Positions 35,130-47,442 of a DNA stretch of 64,000 nt are shown here, one piece after another. The stretch spans positions 1-64,000 of the forward strand of contig NZ_AP028136.1 in the NCBI RefSeq assembly GCF_030297555.1, read 5' to 3'. Each line of letters begins with the position of its first letter. The stretch's first letter is position 1. The position numbers were made by a program, and so were the translations under genes. The stretch is from Polynucleobacter sp. HIN5 (GTDB lineage Bacteria; Pseudomonadota; Gammaproteobacteria; Burkholderiales; Burkholderiaceae). The notes beneath the pieces are model-generated. The model did no database searches and was not told where the DNA came from. It saw only the letters and a list, made by a program, of their open reading frames with translations.

Positions 35130-35702
35130 ATGGTTGATGCTGATATGGTTTCCAACCCTCAGGCAACTGGAAATATGCGCTGGTATGTGATCCATGCCTA
35201 TTCTGGTATGGAAAAGAGCGTAAAGAAGGGACTTGAGGAGCGGATTGCTCGCTCCGGAATGGCCGATAAGTTTGGCCGCATATTGGTTCCATCGGAGGAA
35301 GTGGTAGAAGTTAAATCAGGCCAAAAGGCCGTTTCTGAGCGCCGATTTTTCCCCGGTTATGTATTAATTGAGATGGAAATGACCGATGAGACCTGGCATT
35401 TGGTCAAAAATACGCCTAAAGTCACTGGTTTCGTAGGCGGTGTTCGTAATCGCCCATCCCCAATTTCAACTGCAGAAGTCAGCAAAATCATGGATCAAAT
35501 GCAGGCCGGGGTAGATAAACCTAAGCCTAAGACCCTATTTGAGGTGGGTGAGATGGTTCGTGTCAAAGAGGGCCCATTTACCGATTTCAATGGAAATGTG
35601 GAAGAAGTGAACTATGAGAAGTCAAAACTCCGCGTTTCTGTTACAATTTTCGGTCGCGGTACTCCCGTTGAGCTTGAATTTGGCCAAGTGGAGAAGATGT
35701 AA
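35130..35702 (+). CDS. nusG: Transcription termination/antitermination factor NusG
   Basis: NusG binds RNA polymerase and couples it to Rho or to the ribosome. The 190-residue protein has the N-terminal NGN domain ([47 protein letters not shown]) and the C-terminal KOW domain ([22 protein letters not shown]). A 15-residue extension precedes the usual MRWYVIHAY start. The ATG at 35130 has a GAGG ribosome site, and an internal ATG before RWYV is possible. Confidence 0.96.
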   Translation: MVDADMVSNPQATGNMRWYVIHAYSGMEKSVKKGLEERIARSGMADKFGRILVPSEEVVEVKSGQKAVSERRFFPGYVLIEMEMTDETWHLVKNTPKVTGFVGGVRNRPSPISTAEVSKIMDQMQAGVDKPKPKTLFEVGEMVRVKEGPFTDFNGNVEEVNYEKSKLRVSVTIFGRGTPVELEFGQVEKM

Positions 35703-35817
35703 TTTATAGAGGTATCAAGTAGTTATCGAGGAGCGGATCTAGAACACGCCAATTCTGGTGAAGCGTTTACTCAACAGCGGTTAACACAATTGGTTAGCGC
35801 GCTTTTTTGGAGCAAGT

Positions 35818-36249
35818 ATGGCAAAGAAAATTATTGGCTTTATCAAGCTGCAGATTCCTGCTGGTAAAGCAAATCCATCCCCACCCGTTGGTCCTGCATT
35901 AGGTCAGCGCGGTCTCAATATTATGGAATTCTGTAAAGCGTTTAATGCTCAAACTCAGAGCATGGAGCCTGGTTTACCAATTCCGGTCGTAATTACTGCT
36001 TTTGCGGACAAGAGCTTCTCATTTGTGATGAAGACTCCCCCCGCAACCATTTTGATTAAGAAGGCAGCAAAAATTGAGAAGGGTTCACCCCGGCCTCATA
36101 CCGATAAGGTTGGCAAGATTACTCGCGCCCAGGCTGAAGAGATTGCTAAGTTAAAAATGCCTGATTTAACGGCTGCTGATTTAGATGCCGCCGTACGCAC
36201 TGTGGCAGGCAGCGCCCGTTCGATGGGCATTACTGTGGAAGGAGTCTAA
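35818..36249 (+). CDS. rplK: 50S ribosomal protein L11
   Basis: L11 forms the base of the GTPase-associated centre with 23S rRNA. The 143-residue protein has the N-terminal [26 protein letters not shown] block with the proline hinge and the C-terminal rRNA-binding domain ([13 protein letters not shown]). The 115-base leader after nusG (35703-35817) may contain an L1-binding site for feedback control of rplKA, as known in E. coli; that is inference. rplA starts two bases after the stop. Confidence 0.97.
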   Translation: MAKKIIGFIKLQIPAGKANPSPPVGPALGQRGLNIMEFCKAFNAQTQSMEPGLPIPVVITAFADKSFSFVMKTPPATILIKKAAKIEKGSPRPHTDKVGKITRAQAEEIAKLKMPDLTAADLDAAVRTVAGSARSMGITVEGV

Positions 36250-36251
36250 AC

Positions 36252-36950
36252 ATGCCTAAATTATCAAAGCGCGTGAAAGCGATTCAGTCCAAGGTTGATC
36301 GTAATAAATTCTATCCATTAGATGATGCTTTAGCATTGGTAAAAGAGTGCGCAACGGCGAAGTTTGATGAGTCAATCGATGTTGCTGTTCAGCTAGGTAT
36401 CGACGCAAAGAAATCTGACCAGGTTGTTCGTGGCGCAGTTGTGCTGCCCGCAGGTACCGGTAAGCATGTACGTGTTGCCGTGTTTGCTCAAGGCGAAAAG
36501 GCCGAGCAAGCAAAAGCGGCTGGAGCCGAAATCGTAGGCATGGAAGATTTGGCCGAACAGATCAAGGGCGGCAACATCAACTTTGATGTGCTGATTGCAT
36601 CTCCAGACACGATGAAGATTGTTGGAACCTTGGGACAGGTATTGGGCCCACGTGGTTTGATGCCCAATCCCAAAGTTGGCACCGTGACCCCTGACGTAGT
36701 CACTGCGATTAAGAATGCGAAGGCAGGTCAAGTCCAGTTCCGAGTTGACAAGGCCGGAATTGTGCACGCTTCGATCGGCCGCCGTTCTTTTGAGCCAACC
36801 GCCCTTAAGACCAATTTATTGGCCTTGCTTGAGGCTTTAAATAAGGCCAAGCCAAGCGCATCAAAAGGGATTTATTTAAGAAAGATCGCACTCAGCAGTA
36901 CGATGGGCGCTGGTGTGCGTGTCGATCAAGCTTCACTACAGGCTGCATAA
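36252..36950 (+). CDS. rplA: 50S ribosomal protein L1
   Basis: L1 forms the mobile L1 stalk and, in E. coli, represses its own operon by binding the rplK leader mRNA. The 232-residue protein contains the family run [23 protein letters not shown] and the [16 protein letters not shown] signature. It follows rplK directly and is separated from rplJ by a 221-base leader. Confidence 0.97.
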   Translation: MPKLSKRVKAIQSKVDRNKFYPLDDALALVKECATAKFDESIDVAVQLGIDAKKSDQVVRGAVVLPAGTGKHVRVAVFAQGEKAEQAKAAGAEIVGMEDLAEQIKGGNINFDVLIASPDTMKIVGTLGQVLGPRGLMPNPKVGTVTPDVVTAIKNAKAGQVQFRVDKAGIVHASIGRRSFEPTALKTNLLALLEALNKAKPSASKGIYLRKIALSSTMGAGVRVDQASLQAA

Positions 36951-37171
36951 GCCTGTAGTAAACAAACTTTGGGTCGAGTGCCTTGGCACTCGAACATCAA
37001 AGACCGTTGGTGAACAAAGTGTTGTTTGACGAGTTCTTAATTGTTGCGAGAGCGACAACCAACCTAGATGGCGACCCTGTAAGGATATTTCGGGCACACC
37101 CCGTAATAGACAAATCAGACGCTGGTGTGTAACCCCGATTGGAAACAGTCGGAATGAGAAGGAGTTAAACC
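36951..37171 (+). promoter_or_regulatory. Ribosomal L10 leader and rplA-rplJ spacer
   Basis: This gene-free 221-base region has a strong hairpin (CGAGTGCCTTGGCACTCG, 36976-36993, 7-bp stem) just after rplA, then an RNA-rich leader before rplJ. A stretch such as GATGGCGACCCTGTAAGGA and the later CAGACGCTGGTGTGTAACC resembles the L10 leader to which L10(L12)4 binds for translational repression. The leader identity is from general resemblance and location. Confidence 0.6.
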
Positions 37172-37762
37172 GTGCCTTTGAATGTAGAAGACAAAAAAGC
37201 GATTGTGGCTGATGTCGGCGCTCAATTGGCTGCGGCTCAAACAGTGGTGCTTGCCGAGTATCGCGGGATTCCCGTGGGCGAGTTGACCACCTTGCGTGCC
37301 AATGCACGTTCCCAAGGTGTTTATCTTCGTGTATTGAAGAACACTTTGGCGCGTCGTGCTGCGCAGGGAACACCGTTTGAGCAACTTGGCGACTCAATGG
37401 TTGGACCTTTGATTTATGGAATCTCTGCTGATCCTGTTGCTCCGGCAAAGGTATTGCATCAGTTTTCTAAAGGTCAAGATCAACTGGTCATCAAGGCAGG
37501 CTTTTATAACGGCAAAGTACTGGATGTAAACGGTGTTAAAGAACTAGCGACGATTCCGTCACGCGAAGAATTACTCTCGAAGCTATTGGGAGTGATGAAG
37601 GCGCCTGTATCGGCAATGGCTCGTGTTCTTGGTGCTGTGGCAGAACAAAAAGCAAGTGGAGCGCCAGCTGTAGCGGCCGCACCAGTTGCCGAAGCTGCCG
37701 CTGAGCCAGCACCTGAAGTTAGTGCTACACCCGAGCAAGACAACCCAACTCCTGCGGCTTAA
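37172..37762 (+). CDS. rplJ: 50S ribosomal protein L10
   Basis: L10 is the stalk base that holds L7/L12 dimers. The 196-residue protein starts with GTG (37172), with AAGGAG eight bases before it. The core contains [17 protein letters not shown] and [11 protein letters not shown]. It is about 30 residues longer than the usual 165 because of an alanine-, proline- and glutamate-rich tail (about 161-196). The tail is low in complexity and probably disordered. Confidence 0.97.
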   Translation: MPLNVEDKKAIVADVGAQLAAAQTVVLAEYRGIPVGELTTLRANARSQGVYLRVLKNTLARRAAQGTPFEQLGDSMVGPLIYGISADPVAPAKVLHQFSKGQDQLVIKAGFYNGKVLDVNGVKELATIPSREELLSKLLGVMKAPVSAMARVLGAVAEQKASGAPAVAAAPVAEAAAEPAPEVSATPEQDNPTPAA

Positions 37763-37798
37763 TGCGTAGGATTAACTAATATAGTTTAGGAGCTAAAA

Positions 37799-38176
37799 AT
37801 GGCAATTACTAAAGAAGAAATTATTGAAGCAGTTGGCAATATGTCCGTAATGGATTTGAATGACTTGGTTAAAGCATTCGAAGAGAAGTTTGGTGTTTCT
37901 GCGGCTGCAATGGCTGTCGCCGGACCTGCTGGTGGTGGCGGTGGTGCGGCTGCTGCTGAAGAAAAGACCGAGTTCACCGTAAACCTCCTTGAGGCTGGTG
38001 CCAACAAGGTTGGCGTGATTAAGGCAGTTCGCGAAATCACTGGCCTTGGCTTGAAAGAAGCAAAAGATTTAGTTGATGGCGCACCAAAACCAATTAAAGA
38101 AGGCGTTGACAAGAAAACAGCGGAAGAGGCTAAGAAAAAGCTCGAAGACGCTGGCGCAAAAGCCGAGCTCAAGTAA
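37799..38176 (+). CDS. rplL: 50S ribosomal protein L7/L12
   Basis: L7/L12 is the multicopy stalk protein that recruits translational GTPases. The 125-residue protein has an N-terminal dimerisation domain, a flexible glycine- and alanine-rich hinge ([16 protein letters not shown] region), and the globular C-terminal domain with [32 protein letters not shown] ribosome site lies before the ATG. A structured 225-base spacer follows before rpoB. Confidence 0.98.
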   Translation: MAITKEEIIEAVGNMSVMDLNDLVKAFEEKFGVSAAAMAVAGPAGGGGGAAAAEEKTEFTVNLLEAGANKVGVIKAVREITGLGLKEAKDLVDGAPKPIKEGVDKKTAEEAKKKLEDAGAKAELK

Positions 38177-38401
38177 TTTTGAGATTGCCGGAGGGCTTAC
38201 GGGCTCTCCGCGGTTTGATCCTCAGTGGTCAAACCAGATCTCACATTTACTGATGTAAGTCTGAAATCTGGTTTGCCTTCTGATACGACTGCAGAAGACA
38301 AGTTTGGTCGGGCATGACAATTAATATTGTTTTGCTGTCCGCCAGAGGCTGGTAGAGGCCAGCCGCCAAATCTTTGCTCAGTCGCTGCCATCGGAGATGA
38401 A
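38177..38401 (+). promoter_or_regulatory. rplL-rpoB spacer with overlapping hairpins
   Basis: No gene. Hairpin A has arms GGTTTGA (38212-38218) and TCAAACC (38229-38235). Hairpin B has arms AAACCAGAT (38231-38239) and ATCTGGTTT (38266-38274). They share bases 38231-38235 and cannot form together. A smaller 5-bp stem lies at 38189-38210. In E. coli this spacer holds an attenuator and an RNase III site; a similar role here is inferred. Confidence 0.6.
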
Positions 38402-41400
38402 ATGAACTATAGCTTCACCGAACGCAAGCGCATCCGTAAGAGTTTTGCTAAGCGACCCAATAATCACCAGGTTCCATACCTGCTTACAACCCAGCTCGAG
38501 TCCTACGCTAAATTTTTGCAGGCTGATAAACCTGTAACCGCAAGAGCGAATGAAGGACTTCAGTCTGCATTTACGTCGATATTCCCGATCGTATCCAACA
38601 ATGGATATGCGCGCATGGAATATGTTTCATATCAATTATCGCCACCACCATTTGATGTCAAAGAGTGTCAACAGCGTGGCTTGACCTACCACTCCGCCTT
38701 GCGCGCCAAAGTCCGCTTGATCATTAATGATCGCGAGGCGCCCCAAAAAGTAAAAGAGGTTAAGGAGCAAGAAGTCTACATGGGTGAAATCCCTTTGATG
38801 ACCGATACCGGCTCATTTGTGATCAATGGCACCGAGCGTGTGATTGTTTCTCAGCTGCATCGTTCACCCGGTGTATTTTTTGAGCATGACAAAGGCAAAA
38901 CCCATAGTTCAGGGAAGCTTTTGTTCTCTGCTCGCATTATTCCTTACCGTGGCTCGTGGCTGGATTTCGAGTTTGATCCTAAAGATATTTTGTACTTCCG
39001 GGTAGACCGTCGTCGCAAGATGCCTGTCACTATTTTGCTCAAAGCGATTGGCTTAAACAATGAGCAAATTTTGGCGAACTTCTTCAATTTTGACCATTTC
39101 ACACTCTCGCAATCCGGTGCATCGATGGAATTTGTTCCAGAGCGTTTGCGTGGTGAAGTTGCTCGATTTGATATTGTTGATAAGAACGGCGTTGTCGTTG
39201 TTCAAAAAGACAAGCGCATCAATGCAAAGCATATTCGTGAGCTTGAGGCTGCCAAAACCAAAATTATCGCCGTCCCGGATGATTCTTTAATCGGTCGCGT
39301 AATCGCTAAAAATATTGTTGATCCGGACTCTGGTGAAGTATTGGCAAGTGCGAACGATGAGATTACCGAAGAGCTTTTAGCCAAACTCCGTGAAAGCGGC
39401 ATTAAGCAATTTGAAACCATCTACACCAATGACTTAGATTGCGGTGCTTATATTTCGCAGACCTTGCGTATGGATGAGACAGTTGATCAAACGGCTGCTC
39501 GCATCGCTATTTATCGCATGATGCGTCCTGGTGAGCCACCCACTGAAGATGCGGTTGAGGCTTTGTTCCAGCGCCTGTTTTATAGCGAAGATTCTTATGA
39601 CTTATCGCGCGTTGGTCGCATGAAGGTCAATAGTCGTTTGGGGCGCAGTGAGATGGAAGGCCCCATGGTGCTCTCTAACGAAGACATCATGGATACCATC
39701 AAAATTTTGGTTGATTTGCGCAATGGTAAAGGCGAGGTTGACGATATCGATCACCTCGGCAATCGTCGCGTGCGGTGCGTTGGTGAGTTAGCAGAAAACC
39801 AGTTTCGTGCTGGTTTATCGCGTGTCGAGCGCGCTGTTAAAGAGCGCCTTGGTCAAGCCGAGACTGAGAATTTAATGCCCCATGATTTAATCAATAGCAA
39901 GCCGATTTCTTCGGCGATTCGTGAGTTCTTTGGCTCATCGCAGCTATCGCAATTTATGGATCAAACTAATCCATTGTCTGAGATTACCCATAAGCGGCGT
40001 ATCTCAGCATTGGGACCTGGTGGACTAACGCGTGAGCGTGCCGGCTTTGAGGTACGCGACGTGCATCCAACCCATTATGGCCGTGTTTGCCCAATTGAAA
40101 CACCAGAAGGACCAAACATTGGTTTGATTAACTCACTCGCCTTATTTGCCCGACTAAATGAGCACGGTTTTCTTGAGACACCATACCGTAAGGTAAGTAA
40201 TGGCAAGGTAACCGATCAGGTTGAGTATTTGTCGGCGATTGAAGAGGCAAAGTACACGATTGCTCAGGCGAATGCGACCATTGATAAAAATGGTAAGTTG
40301 GCAGACGAATTAGTGTCGGCTCGTCAAGCGGGCGAGACCATGATGGTTGGTCCAGAGCGGATTGATTACATTGATGTCGCGCCAAGTCAAATTGTTTCTG
40401 CGGCAGCTTCCCTTGTGCCGTTCTTGGAGCATGACGATGCAAACCGCGCATTGATGGGCGCAAACATGCAGCGTCAAGCCGTGCCTTGTTTACGTCCTGA
40501 CAAGCCATTGGTTGGTACGGGCCTTGAGCGTATTGTGGCGCTCGACTCTGGAACTGTGGTGATGGCAACGCGTGGTGGTGTGGTTGATTACGTCGATGCA
40601 AACCGTATCGTGATTCGTGTGAATGATGATGAGACCGCAGCTGGTGAGGTAGGCGTGGATATTTATAACCTCACGAAATACACTCGTTCGAATCAAAATA
40701 CCAACATTAACCAACGCCCAATCGTTCAAGTGGGTGATCATGTCAAGCGTGGCGATGTGGTTGCAGACGGCGCCTCAACCGATTTAGGTGAATTGGCTTT
40801 GGGTCAAAATATGACCGTCGCCTTTATGCCTTGGAACGGCTACAACTTCGAAGACTCTATTTTGATTTCTGAGAAGGTTGTAGCGGATGATCGCTATACC
40901 TCGATTCATATTGAGGAGTTGTCAGTTGTAGCGCGAGATACCAAGTTAGGCTCGGAAGAGATCTCAAGGGACATTTCCAATTTGGCCGAATCCCAATTGG
41001 CGCGCCTTGATGAAAGCGGTATTGTGTACATCGGTGCCGAGGTTGAGGCAGGCGATGTGTTGGTCGGTAAGGTAACACCAAAAGGTGAGACCACTCTGAC
41101 CCCAGAAGAGAAGCTATTGCGCGCAATCTTTGGTGAAAAAGCCTCTGATGTTAAAGATACTTCCTTGCGTGTGCCATCGGGTATGAGCGGAACTGTCATC
41201 GATGTTCAAGTGTTTACGCGTGAGGGTATTGAACGAGATGCACGTGCTCAATCGATTATTGCCGAAGAGCTCCAACGCTATCGTTTAGATCTGAATGACC
41301 AGTTGCGTATTGTTGAGGGCGATGCATTTGATCGTCTACAAAAATTACTCTTGAACAAAACTGCGAATGGCGGACCTAAGAAATTAGCTAAAGGCAGCAA

Positions 41401-42502
41401 GATTACGAAAGAGTATTTGTCGGAATTGGATCGTTATCACTGGTTTGATATTCGTCCGGCGGATGAAGAGATCGCTACACAGGTTGAGGCGATTAAAGCT
41501 TCGATTGAGGCAAAGCGTAAGCAATTTGATGCAGCGTTTGAGGAAAAGCGTAAGAAGCTGACCCAAGGCGATGAGTTGCCTCCAGGCGTTACCAAGATGG
41601 TCAAGGTGTACTTGGCGGTGAAGCGCCGCTTGCAGCCTGGTGACAAGATGGCAGGACGTCACGGTAACAAAGGCGTCGTATCCAAGATTGTTCCAGTGGA
41701 AGATATGCCCTACATGGCCGATGGTCGTTCTGTTGATATTGTGCTGAATCCCTTGGGTGTCCCATCACGGATGAACGTTGGCCAAATTCTAGAGACCCAT
41801 TTGGGTTGGGCTGCGCAGGGCATAGGCAAACGTATTGATGCCATGCTCAAAGAGCAAGCCAAGATAGCTGATCTTAGAAAGTTCTTCAAGACGCTTTATA
41901 ACGAAACGGGTCGTCAAGAAAACATTGATGAGTTTGGCGATGAGCAGATTCTGGAGCTTGCGAGCAATCTGAAGAATGGCTTGCCATTTGCAACTCCTGT
42001 TTTTGATGGAGCTACCGAGAACGAGATTGGCAAGATGCTGGAGTTTGCTTATCCCGATGATCAGGCCAAGAGCTTGCATATGACCCCGTCGCGTCAACAA
42101 ATTACCCTGTATGACGGACGTACTGGCGATGCATTTGAGCGCCCAGTCACCGTTGGTGTAATGCACGTCTTGAAATTGCATCATTTGGTTGATGACAAGA
42201 TGCATGCTCGCTCAACTGGACCATACTCTTTGGTCACGCAGCAACCTTTAGGTGGAAAAGCCCAGTTTGGTGGACAGCGCTTTGGTGAGATGGAAGTTTG
42301 GGCCTTAGAGGCATATGGCGCCTCTTATGTCTTACAAGAGATGCTCACGGTGAAGTCTGATGACGTCACTGGTCGAACCAAAGTTTATGAAAACATCGTC
42401 AAGGGTGAGCACACGATTGATGCTGGCATGCCCGAATCGTTCAACGTTCTGGTGAAGGAAATCCGTTCGTTGGGTATTGACATTGACATGGAGCGCAACT
42501 GA
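38402..42502 (+). CDS. rpoB: RNA polymerase beta subunit
   Basis: RpoB forms one pincer of the core RNA polymerase. The protein is about 1,366 residues and begins [18 protein letters not shown], the standard opening, so the ATG at 38402 is chosen over an upstream TTG. The rifampicin region [39 protein letters not shown] is the usual wild-type form. The C-terminal [24 protein letters not shown] block that contacts beta' is also present. rpoC follows after one base. Confidence 0.98.
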   Translation: MNYSFTERKRIRKSFAKRPNNHQVPYLLTTQLESYAKFLQADKPVTARANEGLQSAFTSIFPIVSNNGYARMEYVSYQLSPPPFDVKECQQRGLTYHSALRAKVRLIINDREAPQKVKEVKEQEVYMGEIPLMTDTGSFVINGTERVIVSQLHRSPGVFFEHDKGKTHSSGKLLFSARIIPYRGSWLDFEFDPKDILYFRVDRRRKMPVTILLKAIGLNNEQILANFFNFDHFTLSQSGASMEFVPERLRGEVARFDIVDKNGVVVVQKDKRINAKHIRELEAAKTKIIAVPDDSLIGRVIAKNIVDPDSGEVLASANDEITEELLAKLRESGIKQFETIYTNDLDCGAYISQTLRMDETVDQTAARIAIYRMMRPGEPPTEDAVEALFQRLFYSEDSYDLSRVGRMKVNSRLGRSEMEGPMVLSNEDIMDTIKILVDLRNGKGEVDDIDHLGNRRVRCVGELAENQFRAGLSRVERAVKERLGQAETENLMPHDLINSKPISSAIREFFGSSQLSQFMDQTNPLSEITHKRRISALGPGGLTRERAGFEVRDVHPTHYGRVCPIETPEGPNIGLINSLALFARLNEHGFLETPYRKVSNGKVTDQVEYLSAIEEAKYTIAQANATIDKNGKLADELVSARQAGETMMVGPERIDYIDVAPSQIVSAAASLVPFLEHDDANRALMGANMQRQAVPCLRPDKPLVGTGLERIVALDSGTVVMATRGGVVDYVDANRIVIRVNDDETAAGEVGVDIYNLTKYTRSNQNTNINQRPIVQVGDHVKRGDVVADGASTDLGELALGQNMTVAFMPWNGYNFEDSILISEKVVADDRYTSIHIEELSVVARDTKLGSEEISRDISNLAESQLARLDESGIVYIGAEVEAGDVLVGKVTPKGETTLTPEEKLLRAIFGEKASDVKDTSLRVPSGMSGTVIDVQVFTREGIERDARAQSIIAEELQRYRLDLNDQLRIVEGDAFDRLQKLLLNKTANGGPKKLAKGSKITKEYLSELDRYHWFDIRPADEEIATQVEAIKASIEAKRKQFDAAFEEKRKKLTQGDELPPGVTKMVKVYLAVKRRLQPGDKMAGRHGNKGVVSKIVPVEDMPYMADGRSVDIVLNPLGVPSRMNVGQILETHLGWAAQGIGKRIDAMLKEQAKIADLRKFFKTLYNETGRQENIDEFGDEQILELASNLKNGLPFATPVFDGATENEIGKMLEFAYPDDQAKSLHMTPSRQQITLYDGRTGDAFERPVTVGVMHVLKLHHLVDDKMHARSTGPYSLVTQQPLGGKAQFGGQRFGEMEVWALEAYGASYVLQEMLTVKSDDVTGRTKVYENIVKGEHTIDAGMPESFNVLVKEIRSLGIDIDMERN

Positions 42503-42503
42503 T

Positions 42504-45500
42504 ATGAAAGCGTTACTCGATCTATTTAAGCAAACCTCCGGCGAGGAGCAGTTCGATGCCATCAAAATTGGCCTAGCTTCCCCTGAGAAGATTCGTTCGT
42601 GGTCGTTTGGTGAAGTTCGTAAGCCTGAGACGATTAATTACCGCACATTCAAACCCGAGAGAGACGGCCTCTTTTGTGCCAAGATCTTTGGACCGATTAA
42701 AGACTATGAGTGCTTGTGCGGTAAGTACAAGCGCCTCAAGTTCCGCGGTGTTATTTGTGAAAAGTGCGGCGTTGAGGTCACTTTAGCCAAAGTGCGTCGT
42801 GAGCGCATGGGACATATTGAACTCGCCGCTCCCGTTGCGCATATTTGGTTTCTAAAGTCTCTGCCATCCCGCCTGGGAATGGTATTGGACATGACCTTGC
42901 GTGATATTGAGCGCGTTCTGTACTTTGAAGCATACGTCGTTGTTGATCCTGGCTTAACGCCTGAGGGCGCGATGAAGCGCGGTCAAATTATGTCCGAGGA
43001 TGAGTACAACGCTAAGGTGGAAGAGTTTGGCGAGGGTGCCTTTACGGCCATTATGGGCGCTGAAGGCATTCGGGAGTTATTGCGCACAATTAATATCGAT
43101 CGCGAAGTAGAGTCGATTCGTTCAGAGTTGAAGGCTACTGGTAGTGATGCCAAGATTAAAAAATACGCTAAGCGTCTCAAAGTTCTAGAGGCTTTCCAAA
43201 GCTCGGGCATCAAGCCTGACTGGATGATCATGGAGGTTCTACCAGTATTGCCTCCTGAGCTGCGTCCTTTGGTTCCATTAGATGGTGGTCGTTTTGCAAC
43301 CTCGGATTTGAACGACCTTTATCGTCGCGTCATCAATCGTAATAATCGTCTGCGCCGCCTGTTAGAACTCCGCGCCCCCGAGATTATTGTTCGTAATGAA
43401 AAACGCATGTTGCAAGAAGCAGTTGATTCATTATTGGATAACGGTCGTCGTGGTAAGGCAATGACGGGTGCGAATAAGCGTCCGTTGAAGTCACTTGCTG
43501 AAATGATTAAAGGTAAGAGTGGCCGTTTCCGTCAGAACTTGTTAGGTAAGCGCGTTGACTACTCGGGTCGTTCTGTGATCGTAGTGGGCCCAACGCTTAA
43601 GTTGCATCAGTGCGGTTTGCCAAAGTTGATGGCATTGGAGCTATTCAAGCCATTCATTTTTAATAAGCTCGAGACACTTGGTATTGCAACCACCATCAAG
43701 GCCGCCAAGAAAGAAGTGGAAAGCCAAACCCCAATCGTTTGGGATATTTTGGAAGAGGTGATCCGGGAGCATCCGATTCTGTTAAATCGTGCCCCGACTT
43801 TGCATCGTCTTGGTATTCAGGCGTTTGAGCCGATGTTAATTGAGGGTAAAGCGATTCAGTTGCACCCCTTAGTTTGCGCTGCGTTTAATGCCGACTTTGA
43901 CGGCGACCAAATGGCTGTTCACGTTCCGCTCTCACTCGAGGCGCAAATGGAGGCCCGCACCTTAATGTTGGCATCGAACAACGTATTGTTCCCCGCTAAC
44001 GGCGAGCCATCAATTGTCCCGTCACAAGACGTGGTGCTAGGTTTGTATTACGCGACGCGCGACAAGATTAACGGCAAGGGTGAGGGCATGGTATTTGCTG
44101 ATATCCCTGAAGTGATTCGGGCGTATGAGGCTGGAACCGTTGAGCTTGCATCGCGGATTGCAGTACGTGTCACTGAATATGAAGTCGTGAACAAAAACGC
44201 TGAGGGCGATGAGCGTTTTGCTGCCAAGACATCGGTTCAGCATACGTCCGTGGGCCGTGCAATTTTGTCTGAGATTTTGCCAAAAGGTATGGCATTTGCG
44301 GAAATTAACAAGCCTCTCAAGAAAAAAGAAATCTCACGGCTGATTAATACCTCCTTCCGTAAGTGCGGCTTACGTGAAACCGTTATTTTTGCCGATCGCT
44401 TGTTGCAGGCAGGTTTCCGTTTGGCAACCAAGGCAGGTATCTCGATTGCGATTGACGACATGTTGATTCCAAGCTCGAAAGACGGGATCATTAACGAAGC
44501 CGCCGGCAAAGTAAAAGAGTATGACAAGCAATTTATGTCAGGCTTGGTAACCAACCAAGAGCGTTACAACAACGTCGTCGATATTTGGGGTGCTGCTGGT
44601 GATCAGGTTGGCAAGGCGATGATGGATGAGTTATCCCATGTCGATGTTACGGATCGCAACGGCAAGTCAGTACGTCAGGAGTCCTTTAATTCGATTTATA
44701 TGATGGCTGATTCTGGAGCGCGTGGCTCAGCAGCGCAGATTCGTCAGCTTGCTGGTATGCGAGGCTTGATGGCGAAGCCCGATGGCTCAATCATTGAAAC
44801 ACCGATTACAGCGAACTTCCGTGAAGGCTTGAATGTATTGCAGTACTTCATTTCTACGCACGGCGCTCGTAAGGGTCTTGCGGATACCGCTTTGAAGACT
44901 GCAAACTCCGGCTACTTGACGCGTCGTTTGTGCGATGTGACGCAAGATCTGGTTGTGGTTGAAGAGGATTGCGGCGCAAGTAATGGTGTAACGATGCGCG
45001 CCTTGGTGGAGGGCGGTGAAATTATTGAAGCCCTGCGCGATCGTATTTTAGGCCGCGTGTGCATTGGCGATGTCTTGCATCCAGACACTCAAGAGGTCAT
45101 TGTTCCCCACGATACCTTGCTCGAAGAAGATCATGTTGATCGAATCGTTGATTTGGGTATTGATGAAGTCAAGGTACGTACGGTACTTACCTGCGAAACG
45201 CGTTATGGTCTATGCGCCAAGTGTTATGGACGCGATCTAGGTCGTGGCGGCCTCGTCAACGTGGGTGAAGCGGTTGGTGTAATCGCCGCTCAGTCGATTG
45301 GCGAGCCTGGCACCCAGTTAACGATGCGTACTTTCCACATTGGTGGAGCCGCATCACGCGCCCTGGTTGCAAGTAACGTCGAAGTGAAGTCGAATGGTTC
45401 TTTGAAGTTCTCTTCCACCATGCGTTTTGTAACCAACGCCAAGGGCGAGCAAGTGGTGATTTCTCGTTCGGGCGAGGCCTTAGTCTTGGATGACAACGGT

Positions 45501-46772
45501 CGCGAGCGCGAGCGTCATAAGATTCCGTATGGAGCGACCTTGCTGGTGAAAGAGGGCGCAAGCGTAAAAGCTGGAACCAGCATTGCAACGTGGGATCCAT
45601 TAACCCGTCCGATTATTTCTGAGTATGCAGGTATCGCACGCTTTGAGAATGTTGAAGAGGGCGTAACGGTTGCCAAGCAAGTTGATGAAGTCACTGGCTT
45701 ATCAACCTTGGTGGTGATCGATGGTAAGCGCCGTTCTGCAGCTAGCAAAGGTTTGCGTCCGGTCATTCAGTTGCTCGATGATCAGGGAAATCAAACCAAG
45801 ATTACTGGAACTGATCATCCCGTAACGATCGGTCTTCAAGTCGGTGCATTGATTACCGTAAAAGATGGCCAGAAGATCGAGGTTGGTGAGGTATTGGCAC
45901 GTATTCCAATTGAGTCACAAAAGACGCGTGATATTACTGGCGGCTTGCCACGGGTTGCTGAACTCTTTGAAGCTCGGTCACCGAAAGATGCTGCCATTTT
46001 GGCCAAGGTGACCGGAACCGTTTCGTTCGGTAAGGAAACTAAAGGTAAGCAGCGCTTGGTGATTACTGATATGGATGGTGAGAGCAGCGAATTCCTCATT
46101 CCAAAAGAGAAGCAGGTCTTAGTTCATGATGGTCAAGTGGTGAACAAGGGCGAAATGATTGTGGAGGGTCCAGCCGATCCCCACGATATTTTGCATCTCA
46201 AAGGAATTGAAGAGTTAGCGATCTACATTGTTGATGAGGTACAAGACGTTTATCGACTGCAGGGCGTAAAGATCAATGACAAGCACATTGAGGTAATCGT
46301 GCGTCAGATGTTGCGTCGTGTTCAGATCACCAATCCTGGCGATACGAACTTCATCACCGGTGAGCAAGTGGAGCGCTCCAAGCTGTATGACGAGAATGAT
46401 CGAGTCATCGCAGAAGGGAAACAACCAGCTCAGTTCGAGAACATTCTGCTCGGAATTACCAAGGCATCCTTGTCAACCGACAGCTTTATTTCGGCGGCAT
46501 CCTTCCAAGAGACCACTCGTGTATTAACTGAGGCAGCCATTATGGGCAAAGTTGATACCTTAAGGGGCCTTAAGGAAAACGTCATTATTGGGCGTCTGAT
46601 TCCTGCTGGAACTGGATTGGCTTATCGTCGGGCGAGAAAAGTACGTGAGCAATTTGAACGCGATCGTGCTCAGATGATTGCTGCCGAGGAGGCTTTAGCT
46701 TTGGAGGCCGGTGATGTAGCGGAGCAAGTTGAGGCTGCAGCGACGCCTGAAGGTGGGGCCGAGCAAAGTTAA
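42504..46772 (+). CDS. rpoC: RNA polymerase beta' subunit
   Basis: RpoC holds the catalytic magnesium site. The protein is about 1,422 residues, with the N-terminal zinc motif [19 protein letters not shown] near 70-90, the catalytic [12 protein letters not shown] at about 462, and a second four-cysteine zinc site near 890-905 ([16 protein letters not shown]). The trigger-loop region follows with [25 protein letters not shown]. The start is ATG 42504, one base after the rpoB stop, because an earlier TTG would overlap rpoB. The last 25 residues are rich in glutamate and alanine. Confidence 0.98.
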   Translation: MKALLDLFKQTSGEEQFDAIKIGLASPEKIRSWSFGEVRKPETINYRTFKPERDGLFCAKIFGPIKDYECLCGKYKRLKFRGVICEKCGVEVTLAKVRRERMGHIELAAPVAHIWFLKSLPSRLGMVLDMTLRDIERVLYFEAYVVVDPGLTPEGAMKRGQIMSEDEYNAKVEEFGEGAFTAIMGAEGIRELLRTINIDREVESIRSELKATGSDAKIKKYAKRLKVLEAFQSSGIKPDWMIMEVLPVLPPELRPLVPLDGGRFATSDLNDLYRRVINRNNRLRRLLELRAPEIIVRNEKRMLQEAVDSLLDNGRRGKAMTGANKRPLKSLAEMIKGKSGRFRQNLLGKRVDYSGRSVIVVGPTLKLHQCGLPKLMALELFKPFIFNKLETLGIATTIKAAKKEVESQTPIVWDILEEVIREHPILLNRAPTLHRLGIQAFEPMLIEGKAIQLHPLVCAAFNADFDGDQMAVHVPLSLEAQMEARTLMLASNNVLFPANGEPSIVPSQDVVLGLYYATRDKINGKGEGMVFADIPEVIRAYEAGTVELASRIAVRVTEYEVVNKNAEGDERFAAKTSVQHTSVGRAILSEILPKGMAFAEINKPLKKKEISRLINTSFRKCGLRETVIFADRLLQAGFRLATKAGISIAIDDMLIPSSKDGIINEAAGKVKEYDKQFMSGLVTNQERYNNVVDIWGAAGDQVGKAMMDELSHVDVTDRNGKSVRQESFNSIYMMADSGARGSAAQIRQLAGMRGLMAKPDGSIIETPITANFREGLNVLQYFISTHGARKGLADTALKTANSGYLTRRLCDVTQDLVVVEEDCGASNGVTMRALVEGGEIIEALRDRILGRVCIGDVLHPDTQEVIVPHDTLLEEDHVDRIVDLGIDEVKVRTVLTCETRYGLCAKCYGRDLGRGGLVNVGEAVGVIAAQSIGEPGTQLTMRTFHIGGAASRALVASNVEVKSNGSLKFSSTMRFVTNAKGEQVVISRSGEALVLDDNGRERERHKIPYGATLLVKEGASVKAGTSIATWDPLTRPIISEYAGIARFENVEEGVTVAKQVDEVTGLSTLVVIDGKRRSAASKGLRPVIQLLDDQGNQTKITGTDHPVTIGLQVGALITVKDGQKIEVGEVLARIPIESQKTRDITGGLPRVAELFEARSPKDAAILAKVTGTVSFGKETKGKQRLVITDMDGESSEFLIPKEKQVLVHDGQVVNKGEMIVEGPADPHDILHLKGIEELAIYIVDEVQDVYRLQGVKINDKHIEVIVRQMLRRVQITNPGDTNFITGEQVERSKLYDENDRVIAEGKQPAQFENILLGITKASLSTDSFISAASFQETTRVLTEAAIMGKVDTLRGLKENVIIGRLIPAGTGLAYRRARKVREQFERDRAQMIAAEEALALEAGDVAEQVEAAATPEGGAEQS

Positions 46773-46812
46773 GGGTTGTATTCAGCATATTGACCAGTCT
46801 TTGCCCAAGAAG

Positions 46813-46841
46813 TTGACGGGAAGGGCTGGTCAAGCTAGAAT
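46813..46841 (+). promoter_or_regulatory. Predicted promoter of the str operon (rpsL)
   Basis: TTGACG (46813-46818), a 17-base spacer and TAGAAT (46836-46841) are each 5 of 6 to consensus. They lie in the rpoC-rpsL spacer, about 107 bases before the rpsL ATG. The promoter is embedded in an inverted repeat (46782-46846). Prediction only. Confidence 0.7.
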
Positions 46842-46947
46842 GCTGAGTTCTACTGATTCATAAGAAAATCAATTACTTAAGAGAATAGCAGGCTAATTTC
46901 ATAAGTTATTGATTTTAAAGATAAAAGTAATAAGCGAGTATAAATTT

Positions 46948-47325
46948 ATGCCAACAATTAATCAGCTGCTGCGTAAGCCGCGCTCACGACTAGTGATCAA
47001 GAGCAAAAGCCCAGCGTTGCAGAATAGCCCCCAGCGCCGCGGTGTTTGCACCCGTGTTTACACGACGACGCCAAAAAAGCCAAATTCGGCATTGCGTAAA
47101 GTGGCAAAGGTGCGCTTAACCAACGGGTTTGAGGTGATCTCATACATTGGCGGTGAAGGCCATAACCTCCAGGAGCACTCGGTTGTGCTGATTCGTGGCG
47201 GTCGTGTGAAGGATTTGCCTGGTGTGCGTTATCACATTGTTCGCGGATCTCTTGACTTACAGGGTGTTAAAGACCGTAAGCAGGCGCGTTCCAAGTATGG
47301 TGCAAAGCGCGCTAAGAAAGCGTAA
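46948..47325 (+). CDS. rpsL: 30S ribosomal protein S12
   Basis: S12 lies at the decoding centre. The 125-residue protein opens [12 protein letters not shown]; the ATG at 46948 is chosen over an in-frame upstream start as it gives this standard beginning. Lys43 (in [12 protein letters not shown]) and Lys88 (in [12 protein letters not shown]), where substitutions give streptomycin resistance, are wild type. It is the first gene of the str operon rpsL-rpsG-fusA-tuf. Confidence 0.97.
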   Translation: MPTINQLLRKPRSRLVIKSKSPALQNSPQRRGVCTRVYTTTPKKPNSALRKVAKVRLTNGFEVISYIGGEGHNLQEHSVVLIRGGRVKDLPGVRYHIVRGSLDLQGVKDRKQARSKYGAKRAKKA

Positions 47326-47442
47326 TTTGAGGTAGTAGTTTTGATGTAAAGGCCATTTTGGCAAGTAAGTGGTTACTTCGCTTTTTTTAAAGTTGTTAAG
47401 TAACTAAGGGAATGTTCCCTAACTGAATAGATAGGAGTTGTT

